Shown in pieces: positions 7,965 through 17,053 of a stretch of 64,000 nucleotides of DNA. Source of the stretch: Haloarcula rara. GTDB lineage: Archaea > Halobacteriota > Halobacteria > Halobacteriales > Haloarculaceae. The position numbers were made by a program, and so were the translations under genes. Location of the stretch: assembly GCF_029338235.1 (NCBI RefSeq), contig NZ_CP119785.1, positions 2,542,001 through 2,606,000 on the forward strand, given 5' to 3'. The notes below the pieces were generated by a model that saw nothing but the letters and a program-made list of their open reading frames with translations, made no database searches and was not told where the DNA came from. Numbering within the stretch: the stretch's first letter is position 1; each line of letters starts with the position of its first letter.

Positions 7965-8708
7965 TCAGTTACCGTTGTGCTCGATACCTTCGAGCAGCTC
8001 GTCGACGTTCTCCTCTTCGTCTATCTCTTCCGGGTGGGCACCGACTGCGATGACGACGTCACCTTCGTGTTCGAAGCTGACGACGTGAAGCCTGACGTCT
8101 ATCTCCTGGCCCTTTAGTTCGGTAGTCGCTGTGAACTCACTGACCTCGCGTTCATCGCCAAGGGACTCGGCGTTCCGGCTTCCGTCTGACTCGATGTCGT
8201 CAAGCTGCCCGGTCTGATCTGCCACCTGTTCGAGGATGCGGTCGCTCGACCAGCTCGCCGCGGGGTTGAGCGTCTGACCAGCTACCTTCGCACCCGGCGA
8301 CGAGACGACAATAAACTGTTTGAGGTCGGCGACCTGGGTGTCACTGCTCGTCTCGTTCTCGATTTCTTGCTGGAGAGTTTCGTTCTCTGCCAGCCTCTCG
8401 TCTTCTGGTAGCGTCTCGTTTTCTGGTAGCGTCTCGCTGTCAACGACGTCCGCCAGCGAGCCGCCGCTGGTGTACCTGCTGACCTGGTTGACGATGCGGA
8501 TAGTTCGCTCCTGGCCCAGGAACTCCACGTCGCGGGTGATAGACTGTTCAGAGGAATTGTTCAGTTCGTAGCCAGCCGAAGAGCGTGCGTCCTCTTCGAC
8601 CGTAGCGTTGTTGGCCTCGAATTCGACTGTCTCGCCCGTTATCAGCCCGACACAGCCCGAGGAGACGACAACCAAGGCAACAATCGCTGTCAGTAGTATC
8701 CGTCGCAT
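7965..8708 (-). CDS. Haloarchaeal lipoprotein (DUF6517-like)
   Basis: 247 aa from ATG 8706-8708 (MRRILLTAIVALVVVSSGCVG), a lipoprotein signal with Cys near residue 19, so anchored to the outer face of the membrane. A longer frame to 8810 has an implausible N-terminus. Residues about 90-113 are a run of imperfect six-residue repeats (ETLPEN, ETLPED, ERLAEN, ETLQQE). The rest is a beta-rich acidic domain with no recognisable catalytic site. The DUF6517 name is from memory. Convergent with the upstream zinc-finger gene; downstream of its start lies cysS on the same strand. Confidence 0.75.
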   Translation of the reverse strand: MRRILLTAIVALVVVSSGCVGLITGETVEFEANNATVEEDARSSAGYELNNSSEQSITRDVEFLGQERTIRIVNQVSRYTSGGSLADVVDSETLPENETLPEDERLAENETLQQEIENETSSDTQVADLKQFIVVSSPGAKVAGQTLNPAASWSSDRILEQVADQTGQLDDIESDGSRNAESLGDEREVSEFTATTELKGQEIDVRLHVVSFEHEGDVVIAVGAHPEEIDEEENVDELLEGIEHNGN

Positions 8709-8796
8709 ACCAGTAGTGAGTACATTACTCGATGATAAGTTTCGTGGCTCGGGCCGCGTAGAAGTCAGACGTTGGTAGGGGGCGACGCTCTCGCAG

Positions 8797-10287
8797 TCAG
8801 TTATTTTCACCGAGACGGTAGGTCGGTCCGTCGTCGGTGTCTTGGACCTCGACGCCCAGCGCTTCGAGTTCGTCGCGCAGTTCGTCGGCGCGTTCGTAGT
8901 TGCCCGCCGCTCGTTCGTCCTCGCGGGCCTGGAGGACGAGGTCGACGAGGTCGCCGGCCAGCGACACGTCGCCCCCTTCGTCGCTCTCGCCGAAGGCGAG
9001 CCCGAGGACGCCGCCGCCGAACTCCTCGAAGGTCTCGACGGCCCGCCGGAGCGCGACGTAGTCGTACTCGGTGTGGTCGTCGACGTAGGCGTTCACTTCG
9101 CCCGTGAGATCCAGCAGCGCGGTCATCGCCTCGCGGGTGTTGAAGTCATCGTTCATCGCTGCTTCGAAGGTCTCGCGTGCCTCGGCGACCGCCGCCCGGA
9201 GCCCGTCGTGGGTGACGGTGGCGTAGGCGTCGACGTCGTCACAGGCGTCGACCGCGCGCTCGTAGCCCCGCTGGAGGCGGTCCCAGCGCTCCTGGGCCTC
9301 CCCGATGGTCTCCTCGCTGTAGGTGGCTCTGGAGGTGTAGGCCGTCGACAGGAGGAACGTGCGAAGGACGTCCGGACCGAACTCTTCGACGGCTGCGTTC
9401 ACTGTGAAGAAGTTCCCCAGTGAGGAGGACATCTTCTCGCCTTTCGTCTCCAGCAGCCGGACGTGGAGCCAGTAGTCCGCGAAGCGCTGTCCGGTTGCGG
9501 CCTCGCTCTGGGCCACCTCGTTCTCGTGGTGGGGAAAGACCAGGTCCTGCCCGCCGACGTGGATGTCGATGGTCTCGTCCAGATGGGTCATCGACATCGC
9601 CGAACACTCGATGTGCCAGCCGGGTCGGCCATCGCCCCACGGCGAGTCCCACGTCTGGGCCGTCTCACAGGCTTCCGCGGCGGGTGCGGCCTCTGGGTGC
9701 TGGTGGTCGGCGATGTCCTCCGGGTCGACGCCGCCGGCCTTCCAGAGGGCGAAGTCCGCGGGGTTCCGTTTCTCGCCGGTGGCCGCTCCCTGCGACTGCA
9801 GGTCTTCGACCGACTGGCCCGAGAGCTTGCCGTACCCCTCGAAGCTGGTCACGTCGAAGTAGACGGAGCCCGCTACCTCGTAGGCGTGGCCGCTCTCGAT
9901 AAGCCGTTCGACGAGCGAGATAATCTCGGGCACGTGTTCGGAGACGCGCGGGTACACCTCCGCGCGGTCCAGATTCAGCGCCCGCATGTCCTCGAGTACC
10001 TGCTGGACGTAGTGGCGCGCGACGTCCGATTCGCTCTCGCCGTCCTCGCCGACGCGAGCGACGATTTTCTCGTTGACGTCGGTGAAGTTCTCGACGTGGC
10101 GGACGTCGTACCCCAACCACTCCAGCCACCGGGCGATCACGTCCACGTGGACCCACCCGCGGGCGTGGCCCAGGTGGGGCGGGTCCGACGTGGTGAGCCC
10201 GCAGTAGTACAGCAACACCGAATCGGGGTCGCGTGGCTCGAAGGGCTCTGTCTCGCCGGTCAGCGTGTTCGTCACGCGCAGCGTCAT
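8797..10287 (-). CDS. cysS: Cysteine--tRNA ligase
   Basis: Class I aminoacyl-tRNA synthetase of 496 aa that charges tRNA-Cys. HIGH box is HLGH at residues 38-41; the KMSKS loop is KMSSS near residues 285-289. Zinc ligands include C29 (YYCGLT) and the WHIECSAMSM segment. The C-terminal anticodon-binding DALR-type helices end with LEALGVEVQDTDDGPTYRLG. The ATG at 10285-10287 (MTLRVTNTLTGE) matches the usual start; one three codons upstream at 10296 is also possible. Monocistronic. Confidence 0.95.
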   Translation of the reverse strand: MTLRVTNTLTGETEPFEPRDPDSVLLYYCGLTTSDPPHLGHARGWVHVDVIARWLEWLGYDVRHVENFTDVNEKIVARVGEDGESESDVARHYVQQVLEDMRALNLDRAEVYPRVSEHVPEIISLVERLIESGHAYEVAGSVYFDVTSFEGYGKLSGQSVEDLQSQGAATGEKRNPADFALWKAGGVDPEDIADHQHPEAAPAAEACETAQTWDSPWGDGRPGWHIECSAMSMTHLDETIDIHVGGQDLVFPHHENEVAQSEAATGQRFADYWLHVRLLETKGEKMSSSLGNFFTVNAAVEEFGPDVLRTFLLSTAYTSRATYSEETIGEAQERWDRLQRGYERAVDACDDVDAYATVTHDGLRAAVAEARETFEAAMNDDFNTREAMTALLDLTGEVNAYVDDHTEYDYVALRRAVETFEEFGGGVLGLAFGESDEGGDVSLAGDLVDLVLQAREDERAAGNYERADELRDELEALGVEVQDTDDGPTYRLGENN

Positions 10288-10345
10288 TACCTGCATTCAC
10301 CAGACCGGGCCGCTTCAAGGCGTCGAAGCGGGCGAGACCGACTCG

Positions 10346-10819
10346 CTACCGACCGACAGCACCCTCGACGACACGGAGCGCGTCGGGGCCGTCTCGGCGT
10401 TCGACCGCGACGACGAGGGTCTCGTCGCCGACGCCGGCGGCTTCGGCGGCGATATCGGCTGCGCGAAGTCGCCCGAGCACGTCCCCGAGCGCCGCGGGTT
10501 CGAGGTCGCCGCTGGCGACGATACCGGTCAGCGAGCCGGCCCCGCCAGCCAGGCGGGTGTCGCCCACCACGAAGAGCGCGTCACCGTCGTCGACGTGGCC
10601 GAGGCCACTCTGCATCGAGACGCGCGCCTCGCTCTCGTGAGTCGGGTCGTCGGCCAGTTCGTCGGCGAACCGGCGCAATGCGGTAGCGAGGGCGTCGGTG
10701 TCGCCGTCGACGTCGAGCGTTCTGGCGGCTGCGGTGTAGTTGACGACACCAGCGGCGAGCGCGTCGTAGAGGAAGGGGCGCTCGCGGACGGCCTCGCGGG
10801 TGGCGGCGGCCAGTGACAT
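10346..10819 (-). CDS. Conserved haloarchaeal protein (DUF7523-like)
   Basis: 157 aa from the ATG at 10817-10819 (MSLAAATREAVRERPFLYDA). The N-terminal third looks like a helical winged-helix unit (VVNYTAAARTLDV) and the remainder alternates strands and helices as in an ACT-like fold (SLTGIVASGDL, ETLVVAVERRDGPDALRVVE). Similar to a haloarchaea-only family often located next to cysS; no function is established. The frame continues to 10924 but the added residues are Pro/Arg-rich and unlikely to be translated. Next to cysS on the same strand, 58 bp apart. Confidence 0.7.
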   Translation of the reverse strand: MSLAAATREAVRERPFLYDALAAGVVNYTAAARTLDVDGDTDALATALRRFADELADDPTHESEARVSMQSGLGHVDDGDALFVVGDTRLAGGAGSLTGIVASGDLEPAALGDVLGRLRAADIAAEAAGVGDETLVVAVERRDGPDALRVVEGAVGR

Positions 10820-11051
10820 GTGCCTCTCTGAGTCGGCAGGAACCAAAAGTGTGACCGGCACAGGTGGCGGCCGCGCTACCGGGCGAACCCGGCCAGCGGT
10901 CTCGTCGGTATCGACTCGGCCCACGGGGGCCGGGCAGTTCGCTCACAGCGATATCATCTAGTCCGCGTTCGAGCAGTGAAGATTTTTGTCCCTGGAGATG
11001 GAACCTTACTTAACTGGTGTCATCTGTGTGGGTGGACGGGTGTCATCTGGG

Positions 11052-12383
11052 GTGAAAACCGTGGGCCAAATCATCGAGGTAACCGACGACGACTCGCCGT
11101 CGGTACTCACCGACCGGGTCAGGGGGGGCTATCTGTCCGGCGAGTACCTGGCGGACGGGCCGGCGATAGACGCCGTCGAGGCCGACGAGACGGTTCAGTA
11201 CGTGCTGACGAACCGGAAGCAGGGTATCGAGATAGAGAGCGGCACGTCCAGGCACGTGATTCCTGACAGCAGGTATCAGACCGTCGTGGTCGTCACGGAC
11301 CGCCGGCTAATCGCGCTGGTCGGCAAGGTAGGCGGTGACGACCAGTTCACAATCGATTTCTCGGCCATTACCGGCGTAGCCACGAAGACGGACGGCCGAA
11401 TCGGGAAGCTGTGTATCGACCGGGACGACGAAACGAGCTGGGGTATTCAAACGGCGGCCGACGGCCTCACCGAGGTGGCGGATTACCTCAAACAGCGGAG
11501 TGCGGCGTGTCAGGCCCCTGGTCGCGTACAGAGTGCGACCAAGTCGATTCAGGGCCTGTTCCGGACGACGTTCGGTTCGGCGAAGTCCTTCGAGCGCGAC
11601 CAGGTGGCCGAACTCATACCGGCGGTGGCGGAGTCCCAGTCCGGGCGACCCGACACGGCGTCGGCTGGCTCCCCGTCGTCCACGGACGGTCGGGCAGCGG
11701 ACAGGGACGACCAGTCCGACAAACCGGACAGGGAGACGGCGATAGACGACATCCTGCAGGCGCTTGCGAAGACCGACTGGCGGGCCCGTGGCGCCCGGGC
11801 CGAGAGCCCGTTCGACCTGCTCGCCGAGCGCGAAGACGAGCTGGTCGGTGTCGTCGTGCACTGCCCCGACGACGGGGAGATAGACCGGGACATAATCAAG
11901 CGCTGTGACGCGATTACGGGTGCGGCAGGTACTGACACCGTGATGCTTGCGACGACTGGCACAGTCCGAACCGTTGACGCGCGACTGGCCGCCGACCGTG
12001 GGGTCCGGCTCCGTAACGTGGCGACGATGAGTGACACGACGGACCCGCCGATGATTGAGGCCGTGACGGAGATGGTCAGCAGGGTGCTTTCGGATACCGG
12101 TTGGTCACTCCGTCCCGAGGCGTCGGGCCCGTTCGACCTGCTCGCCGAGTGTGGGGACGAACTGATGGGTGTCGTCGTCCACAGTCCCGAAGACGGGACT
12201 GTCAGGAGCAGCATCGAACACTGCGACGCGATTACGGGGGCCGCCGGAACCGACACGGTGATGCTGGCGACGACGGGAACGGTTCGTGACGCCGACGAGC
12301 AGCTGGCCGACGAACTCGGTGTTCGACTCGTCAAGTCGGACTCGCTCGCCCCGCGTCACGTGACGGAGATAGCAGACGAATAG
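11052..12383 (+). CDS. PH-like domain protein with two degenerate Mrr-like domains
   Basis: 443 aa from a GTG at 11052; ATG 10998 and TTG 10986 are in-frame alternatives. A TATA-like CTTACTTAAC at 11004-11013 would place transcription start near 11030-11040, which favours 11052. Residues about 30-150 look like a bacterial PH/GRAM domain (YQTVVVVTDRRLIALVGKVG). After an Asp/Ser-rich linker come two copies of an Mrr-type restriction-endonuclease-like unit, about residues 237-318 and 350-423, each with SPFDLLAE or GPFDLLAE, GVVVH and DAITGAAGTDTVMLATTGTV. Neither keeps the usual E/QxK residues, so both are probably inactive sensory or binding domains. Function unknown. Confidence 0.8.
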   Translation: MKTVGQIIEVTDDDSPSVLTDRVRGGYLSGEYLADGPAIDAVEADETVQYVLTNRKQGIEIESGTSRHVIPDSRYQTVVVVTDRRLIALVGKVGGDDQFTIDFSAITGVATKTDGRIGKLCIDRDDETSWGIQTAADGLTEVADYLKQRSAACQAPGRVQSATKSIQGLFRTTFGSAKSFERDQVAELIPAVAESQSGRPDTASAGSPSSTDGRAADRDDQSDKPDRETAIDDILQALAKTDWRARGARAESPFDLLAEREDELVGVVVHCPDDGEIDRDIIKRCDAITGAAGTDTVMLATTGTVRTVDARLAADRGVRLRNVATMSDTTDPPMIEAVTEMVSRVLSDTGWSLRPEASGPFDLLAECGDELMGVVVHSPEDGTVRSSIEHCDAITGAAGTDTVMLATTGTVRDADEQLADELGVRLVKSDSLAPRHVTEIADE

Positions 12384-12465
12384 GGCAGTATTGCCAGGGT
12401 GTCGCCTGCGTTGGTCCCGTTCGCGTGGCGAAGCCCCTAAGGCCGATTCCGCCTAAGGCCCCCCT

Positions 12466-13344
12466 ATGGAGCAAGCGCTCGTCATCGCCGCCCACGGCTC
12501 GCACCTGAACGCCGAGTCGAGTACGCCGACGTTCTCGCACGCCGACACCATCCGCGCGACCGGCGCGTTCAGCGAGGTCAGAGAGTCTTTCTGGAAGGAG
12601 GAACCGCACTTTCGGGAGGCTCTTCGCACCGTGGACGCCGACGAGGTGTATCTCGTGCCCCTGTTCATCTCGGAGGGCTATTTCACCGAGCAGGTCATCC
12701 CCCGGGAGTTCCGCCTGGACGACTGGGACCCCGAGCTGTGGGACTCCGATGGCACGAGCGCAGATTTCGCCACGGTCACCGCCGACGACACCGGTCAGAC
12801 CGTCCACTACTGTGGGCCGGTCGGCACCCACGATTCGATGAGCGACGTCATCGTCCAGCGCGCGAAGTCGGTGACCGGCGACCCCGGCGTCGGCGAGGAC
12901 TTCGGCCTCGCGGTCGTCGGCCACGGCACCGAGCGCAACGAGAACTCCGCGAAGGCTATCGAGTACCACGCCGACCGCATCGCCGAGATGGGCCGCTTCG
13001 ACGAGGTGAAGGCGCTGTTCATGGACGAGGACCCCGAGGTCGACGACGTGACTGACTTCTTCGAGAGCGAGGACGTCGTCGTCGTCCCGCTGTTCATCGC
13101 CGACGGCTACCACACCCAGGAGGACATCCCCGAGGATATGGGGCTGTGTGAGGACTACCGCGACGGCTGGGGCGTCCCCGAGACCGTCGACGGCCACGAC
13201 ATCTGGTACGCCGGTGCCGTCGGGACAGAGCCGCTGATGGCCGACGTCGTCCTGGAGCGGGCGGCCGAGGCCGGCGCCGACGTGAGCGCGGCCATCGAGC
13301 AGGTCCGCGGGGAGAGCGGCGCGGGGTCGGCGGCGGGCGACTGA
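12466..13344 (+). CDS. cbiX: Sirohydrochlorin cobaltochelatase CbiX
   Basis: 292 aa, two CbiX halves. It inserts cobalt into sirohydrochlorin in the early-insertion (anaerobic) cobalamin pathway. Metal-binding His motifs occur in both halves: AAHGSHLNAES at residues 8-18 and VVGHGTERNENS near residue 148. Paired strands VYLVPLFISEGYFT and VVVVPLFIADGYHTQ are the duplicate cores. A start at 12466 follows a short leader. The next gene on the strand is a DR2241 protein, a known partner of CbiX in haloarchaeal cobalamin loci, separated by an inverted-repeat element. Confidence 0.92.
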   Translation: MEQALVIAAHGSHLNAESSTPTFSHADTIRATGAFSEVRESFWKEEPHFREALRTVDADEVYLVPLFISEGYFTEQVIPREFRLDDWDPELWDSDGTSADFATVTADDTGQTVHYCGPVGTHDSMSDVIVQRAKSVTGDPGVGEDFGLAVVGHGTERNENSAKAIEYHADRIAEMGRFDEVKALFMDEDPEVDDVTDFFESEDVVVVPLFIADGYHTQEDIPEDMGLCEDYRDGWGVPETVDGHDIWYAGAVGTEPLMADVVLERAAEAGADVSAAIEQVRGESGAGSAAGD

Positions 13345-13422
13345 TACTGTCGGCTGTAACATTACGGAAGAATTCGGCACTACGGGTGCCGAATATCTCC
13401 ACGTACTTACAGTCGACAGTAT
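13344..13422. repeat. 79-bp nested inverted repeat (MITE-like or strong hairpin)
   Basis: Outer arms of 16 bp, 13344-13359 and 13407-13422, match at 15 of 16 positions (ATACTGTCGGCTGTAA against TTACAGTCGACAGTAT). Inside, a perfect 9-bp hairpin ATTCGGCAC/GTGCCGAAT occupies 13372-13394. The left arm starts on the last base of the cbiX stop codon. No target duplication is obvious. It could be a small non-autonomous transposable element ending in terminal inverted repeats or a transcription terminator for cbiX. Confidence 0.7.
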
Positions 13423-13493
13423 GAACGCCGGGGAGTGGCGGCAAGCCCCGACCGAACCGGCTAGCTTTTTTCACGTGAGTCCCGTGTTCCGGT

Positions 13494-14573
13494 ATGGACG
13501 AGGACCCGGTGGACGCGCTGGTGGCTACCGCGCCGGACGGCATCGACTTCGACGGCCTCCGCGTCGAGGTCGGCGAGGACGGCTACACGTTCGAGACACC
13601 CGCCGAAGCGACCAGCGGGCTCGACGAGGACGCCCTTCAAGAGAAAGCAGCCGAAGACCCCCACGTGGGGAACTGGTACTTCTGGCACGCGGTCGCGCCA
13701 CAGACGGACGCCCGGTGGGCGTTCCTGCGCTGGCTGGAAGGCGCCGAGGAGCACACCGTTCCGGACCGCTACGACGCGCTCGCCGACGGTCTGGCGACAG
13801 AGTGGGGCCAGCTACAGGTCACCGTCTCGCTCGACGGCGACCGCGGCCGAAGCTACGACCTCAGACACGTCGCGGACGCGGCGACTCCCGCCGACGAGCT
13901 GACGGCCCACGAGGACCCCCTCGATGCGCGCGACATCGCCAAGCACGACGACGACGGCGACTACCGCCCGCTGAAGACCGCGCCGTCGCTACAGACCGGC
14001 TGGCAGTTCCCCGACCTCGACGCCGCGGACGTCGTGGAAGCCGTCCACGCGTTCTATCCGGCGACGGTCCAGAACTGGCACCGCGAGCGCGAGGGCGAAC
14101 TCGACGTCGACCACTGGCACGAGACCGTAGAACGCCAGACCGGCATCTACGGCGTCGTCCGCACCTGGGACCGCGGCGAGGGGTACGAACACGTCAACTG
14201 GGTCGCCGAGGCCTGTTGTGATGACTCCCAGTGTCTGAAACGCCGCGAGTGGGAGTACGACGAGGAGACGGAACTAGATGTAGACGGCGGCGACGGTGAG
14301 TTCCCCTGCCGGGAGCCCTGCTCGCTGGTCATCGCCGCCGCGCGCCAGTGGACGAAACTGGAGGGCGAGCAGGCCCAGACCTACGAGTTCGAACTGACAC
14401 CGAGCGAGAAAGAGCAGGTCGAGGCGATTATCGACGCCGTCGCCGACGGCCGGGCCGGTGACATCCGCGAGGCCGACGTCTACGACGGCGCGAACCGCTA
14501 CCGGACGCGGTTCCTGCGCGCGAAACTGTTCGACGACGACGGCAACCTCGCCGGGGTCGAGACAGACGACTAG
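13494..14573 (+). CDS. DR2241 family protein, cobalamin-linked, iron-sulfur candidate
   Basis: 359 aa. The N-terminal two thirds are rich in aromatic and acidic residues (NWYFWHAVAPQTDARWAFL). The C-terminal part has a cysteine cluster, EACCDDSQCLKRREW then FPCREPCSLVIAAARQW, consistent with the Fe-S centre proposed for the DR2241 family. The family is regularly found after cbiX; here it follows by 150 bp. The role in corrin chemistry is not established. It overlaps the convergent gene at 14570 by 4 bp. Confidence 0.8.
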   Translation: MDEDPVDALVATAPDGIDFDGLRVEVGEDGYTFETPAEATSGLDEDALQEKAAEDPHVGNWYFWHAVAPQTDARWAFLRWLEGAEEHTVPDRYDALADGLATEWGQLQVTVSLDGDRGRSYDLRHVADAATPADELTAHEDPLDARDIAKHDDDGDYRPLKTAPSLQTGWQFPDLDAADVVEAVHAFYPATVQNWHREREGELDVDHWHETVERQTGIYGVVRTWDRGEGYEHVNWVAEACCDDSQCLKRREWEYDEETELDVDGGDGEFPCREPCSLVIAAARQWTKLEGEQAQTYEFELTPSEKEQVEAIIDAVADGRAGDIREADVYDGANRYRTRFLRAKLFDDDGNLAGVETDD

Positions 14574-15130
14574 CGCCGGTTCGCGACCACCACGGCGACG
14601 ACAATCGAAAGCAGCACCAGCCCGAGGATAGCGACTGCGACGATGCCGCTTCCAGTGACCGCGCCGGCGCCGACCCCGAGCCCGACAGCCGCCCCGCTCG
14701 CGGCCAGCAGGGGGCCCAGCGGGACCGACCCGACCGTCGGAAGCTCTCTGTCGTCGGTCCGTGGCTGGGGTTTCGCCAGCTCCTCGTCGACCTCGACCGG
14801 TTCATCGGTGGCCACTGGCTCGGTCAGCACCACGTCGACGAGGCGGGTCGTCGCGCCGTAGGCGGTGACCACTTTCAGGTTCCCACGGGCGCGACCGTCA
14901 TCGGTGCGTCGCACCCGGACTGCGCGTTCACCACCGCCCTCGACGTGGTGATTCGGGGCCTCGACGGCGGCCTGTTCGGAGAGCGCGTCGTCGAGATGGA
15001 GGTGGACGTGTGTGGACTCGCCGTGGTTGACCAGCACCACGTCGAAGCTGTCACTCGCCTCGAAGCTGTCGGGGACCGACAGGCTGTGGAGAGACTCCCG
15101 ATTGACGTGGACAGTCAGGGCGTCGGACAC
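14570..15130 (-). CDS. Haloarchaeal surface protein with C-terminal membrane helix (DUF7524-like)
   Basis: 186 aa from a GTG at 15128-15130. The first about 105 residues form a beta-rich domain (LTVHVNRESLHSLSVPDSF, DVVLVNHGESTHVHLHLDD) like an Ig-type surface module; a Pro/Asp/Glu linker follows; the last 50 residues hold two hydrophobic stretches ending IVAVAILGLVLLSIVVAVVV then ANRR, a tail anchor. No signal peptide, so orientation is uncertain. Stands alone, 42 bp from the Trm112 gene start side. Family name from memory; function unknown. Confidence 0.7.
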   Translation of the reverse strand: MSDALTVHVNRESLHSLSVPDSFEASDSFDVVLVNHGESTHVHLHLDDALSEQAAVEAPNHHVEGGGERAVRVRRTDDGRARGNLKVVTAYGATTRLVDVVLTEPVATDEPVEVDEELAKPQPRTDDRELPTVGSVPLGPLLAASGAAVGLGVGAGAVTGSGIVAVAILGLVLLSIVVAVVVANRR

Positions 15131-15171
15131 TCTAGACTGTCTGTCACGCCGAAAGAAAAACCTTCAGGCGG

Positions 15172-15366
15172 TTACGCGGGGGCTTCCTCGCGCATGTCCG
15201 GCGGGAGGAGGTTCGGGATGCCGTCCTCGATGGGGAAGCGCTCACCGCACTCCGTGCAGGTGAGGGTGCCCGAGAGAATCTCCTCGTCGTCGCGCTCCGC
15301 GACGTCGAGGTCGAGGTCGTGTTTGTCCAGCGGACAGCAGATGATGTCCATCAGGTCCTCTTTCAT
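15172..15366 (-). CDS. Trm112-like methyltransferase activator
   Basis: 64 aa zinc-knuckle protein. MKEDLMDIICCPLDKHDL, TCTECGERFPIEDGIPNLLP are the Trm112 signature, with the first Cys pair CCP and the CTEC pair binding zinc. In archaea and eukaryotes Trm112 binds and activates several tRNA and release-factor methyltransferases. The frame extends to 15414 but the ATG at 15364-15366 gives the normal family length. Located 63 bp after purA on the same strand. Confidence 0.9.
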   Translation of the reverse strand: MKEDLMDIICCPLDKHDLDLDVAERDDEEILSGTLTCTECGERFPIEDGIPNLLPPDMREEAPA

Positions 15367-15429
15367 ACCCGCTGGTCGGAGCGGTAGGAATAAAAGGATA
15401 CTGTCTGCCGACAACCCTGTCGTCCGTGC

Positions 15430-16806
15430 CTAGAATGGGCGCTCGCGGACGATAGTCTCGCCGCGGCCGGGGCCGACGCCGATGGCGTAGGCCGGCGTGT
15501 CCAGTTCGTCCTCGATGTACTCGACGTAGGTCCGCGCGTTCTCGGGCAGCGCCTCGAACCCTTCGCTTGCGGCCGCGCCCCAGTCGACTTCGGGCCAGCC
15601 GTCGAAGGTCCGGTAGGTGGCCTCACAGCGGCCCCACTCCTCGGTGGTGGCCGGCAGCGTGTGCAGCTCCTCGCCGTCTAGCCGGTAGGCGTCGCCGACC
15701 TTCACCTCGTCCAGTCCGGCCAGGACGTCGAGGTGGTTGATGGCGAGGCCGGTAAAGCCTGAGACGCGCGCGGCGTGGCGCAACATCGGCATGTCGAGCC
15801 AGGCGACCCGTCGGGGTCGCCCAGTGACGGTACCGTACTCGCCGCCCTCCTCGCGAATCTGGGTCGCGAGTTCCTCGTTTTCCCCTTCGCCCTGTTCTTC
15901 GTAGCCGGGCGTGTCGCCGACGACGCCGCCCAGCTCCGTGGGCAGGGGCCCGCTACCGACGCGGGTCAGGTAGGCCTTGACGATACCGATTACCTCGCCG
16001 CCGCCGACGACGCCGGGGCTGAGTCCGGTGCCCGTAGTGGCGCCGCCCGCGGTGGGGTTAGAGGAGGTGACGTAGGGGTAGTTCCCGTGGTCGATGTCGA
16101 TGGTGGTCCCCTGGGCGCCTTCGAGCATCACGTTCTTTCTCTCGGCCATCTTCTCGCTGAGGAAGACGCTGGCGTTGACGGTCATGTCCTCCTCGGCGAA
16201 GCGCTCGCCGTAGTCGCGGAACTCCTCGTAGAGGGCGTCCACGTCCAGCGCTTCGGGGTTCTCCAGGTCGTCGGCGTCCATTCCGTAGACGTCCTCGACC
16301 ACGGCGCGTTTCTGCGGGACGATGTACTCCAGTCGCTCACGGAGCACGTCGGGGTGTAGCAGGTCGCCGGCCCGGATGCCCCGGCGGCCGGCCTTGTCCT
16401 CGTAGGTCGGGCCGATACCCCGGCCCGTGGTGCCGACTTCGCTGTCGGATTCGCTCTTGACTTGCTCTTCGATACCGTCGAGCACGCGGTGGAACGGGAA
16501 GATGATATGGGCGCGCTTGGCGATACGCACGTCCGGGTCCAGCCCGCGCTCCTGGAGTGTGTCTAGCTCGTCGAACAGTGTTCGCGGGTTGACGACGCAG
16601 CCGTTGCCCAGCACGCCGACCTTGCCGCGGATGGCTCCGCTCGGAACCAGCGAGAGCTTGTACGTCTCGCCCTCGTGAACGACGGTGTGGCCGGCGTTGT
16701 CGCCGCCCTGATACCGCGCGACGACGTCCACGTCGTCGCCGTACAGGTCGACGATGCCGCCCTTGCCCTCGTCGCCGAGCTGTGAGCCGACGATGGTTAC
16801 GGTCAT
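15430..16806 (-). CDS. purA: Adenylosuccinate synthase
   Basis: 458 aa; converts IMP, aspartate and GTP to adenylosuccinate in AMP synthesis. N-terminal GSQLGDEGKGGIVDLYGD is the phosphate loop with catalytic Asp, GGDNAGHTVVHEGE carries catalytic His, TTGRGIGPTYEDKAGRRGIR binds IMP, EGAQGTTIDIDHGNYPYVTS and SGLSP-like TGTGLSPGVVGGGE follow in order. C-terminal GVGPGRGETI is the guanine contact region. Slightly longer than bacterial enzymes through acidic insertions, normal for halophiles. purK lies at the far end of the window. Confidence 0.95.
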   Translation of the reverse strand: MTVTIVGSQLGDEGKGGIVDLYGDDVDVVARYQGGDNAGHTVVHEGETYKLSLVPSGAIRGKVGVLGNGCVVNPRTLFDELDTLQERGLDPDVRIAKRAHIIFPFHRVLDGIEEQVKSESDSEVGTTGRGIGPTYEDKAGRRGIRAGDLLHPDVLRERLEYIVPQKRAVVEDVYGMDADDLENPEALDVDALYEEFRDYGERFAEEDMTVNASVFLSEKMAERKNVMLEGAQGTTIDIDHGNYPYVTSSNPTAGGATTGTGLSPGVVGGGEVIGIVKAYLTRVGSGPLPTELGGVVGDTPGYEEQGEGENEELATQIREEGGEYGTVTGRPRRVAWLDMPMLRHAARVSGFTGLAINHLDVLAGLDEVKVGDAYRLDGEELHTLPATTEEWGRCEATYRTFDGWPEVDWGAAASEGFEALPENARTYVEYIEDELDTPAYAIGVGPGRGETIVRERPF

Positions 16807-17018
16807 CGACCGGACGTTCCGTCCACCATGATAAACAGATTACGGTCTCACAGTTACGACTGACCGGGGGCCAGGCTGCGCCCAGCGACCACCCGACGTC
16901 TCGGAGGCTCCCAGCGTGTGCTCGCGTACGCCAACACGCCCCATGTGAAACGTTACGACGGTTTTATCACCCCCCAATCTGTACAGTGAAACCGGCAAGG
17001 TCGGGTGTGTGAGGGTAA

Positions 17019-17028
17019 CTTTTAAACC
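17019..17028 (+). promoter_or_regulatory. TATA element for the small winged-helix gene
   Basis: CTTTTAAACC ends about 26 bp before the ATG at 17054, placing transcription start at or next to the start codon (leaderless). The 16807-17053 gap otherwise shows only this promoter. Confidence 0.6.
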
Positions 17029-17053
17029 CACCCAACACAAGTTAACAATTGCC

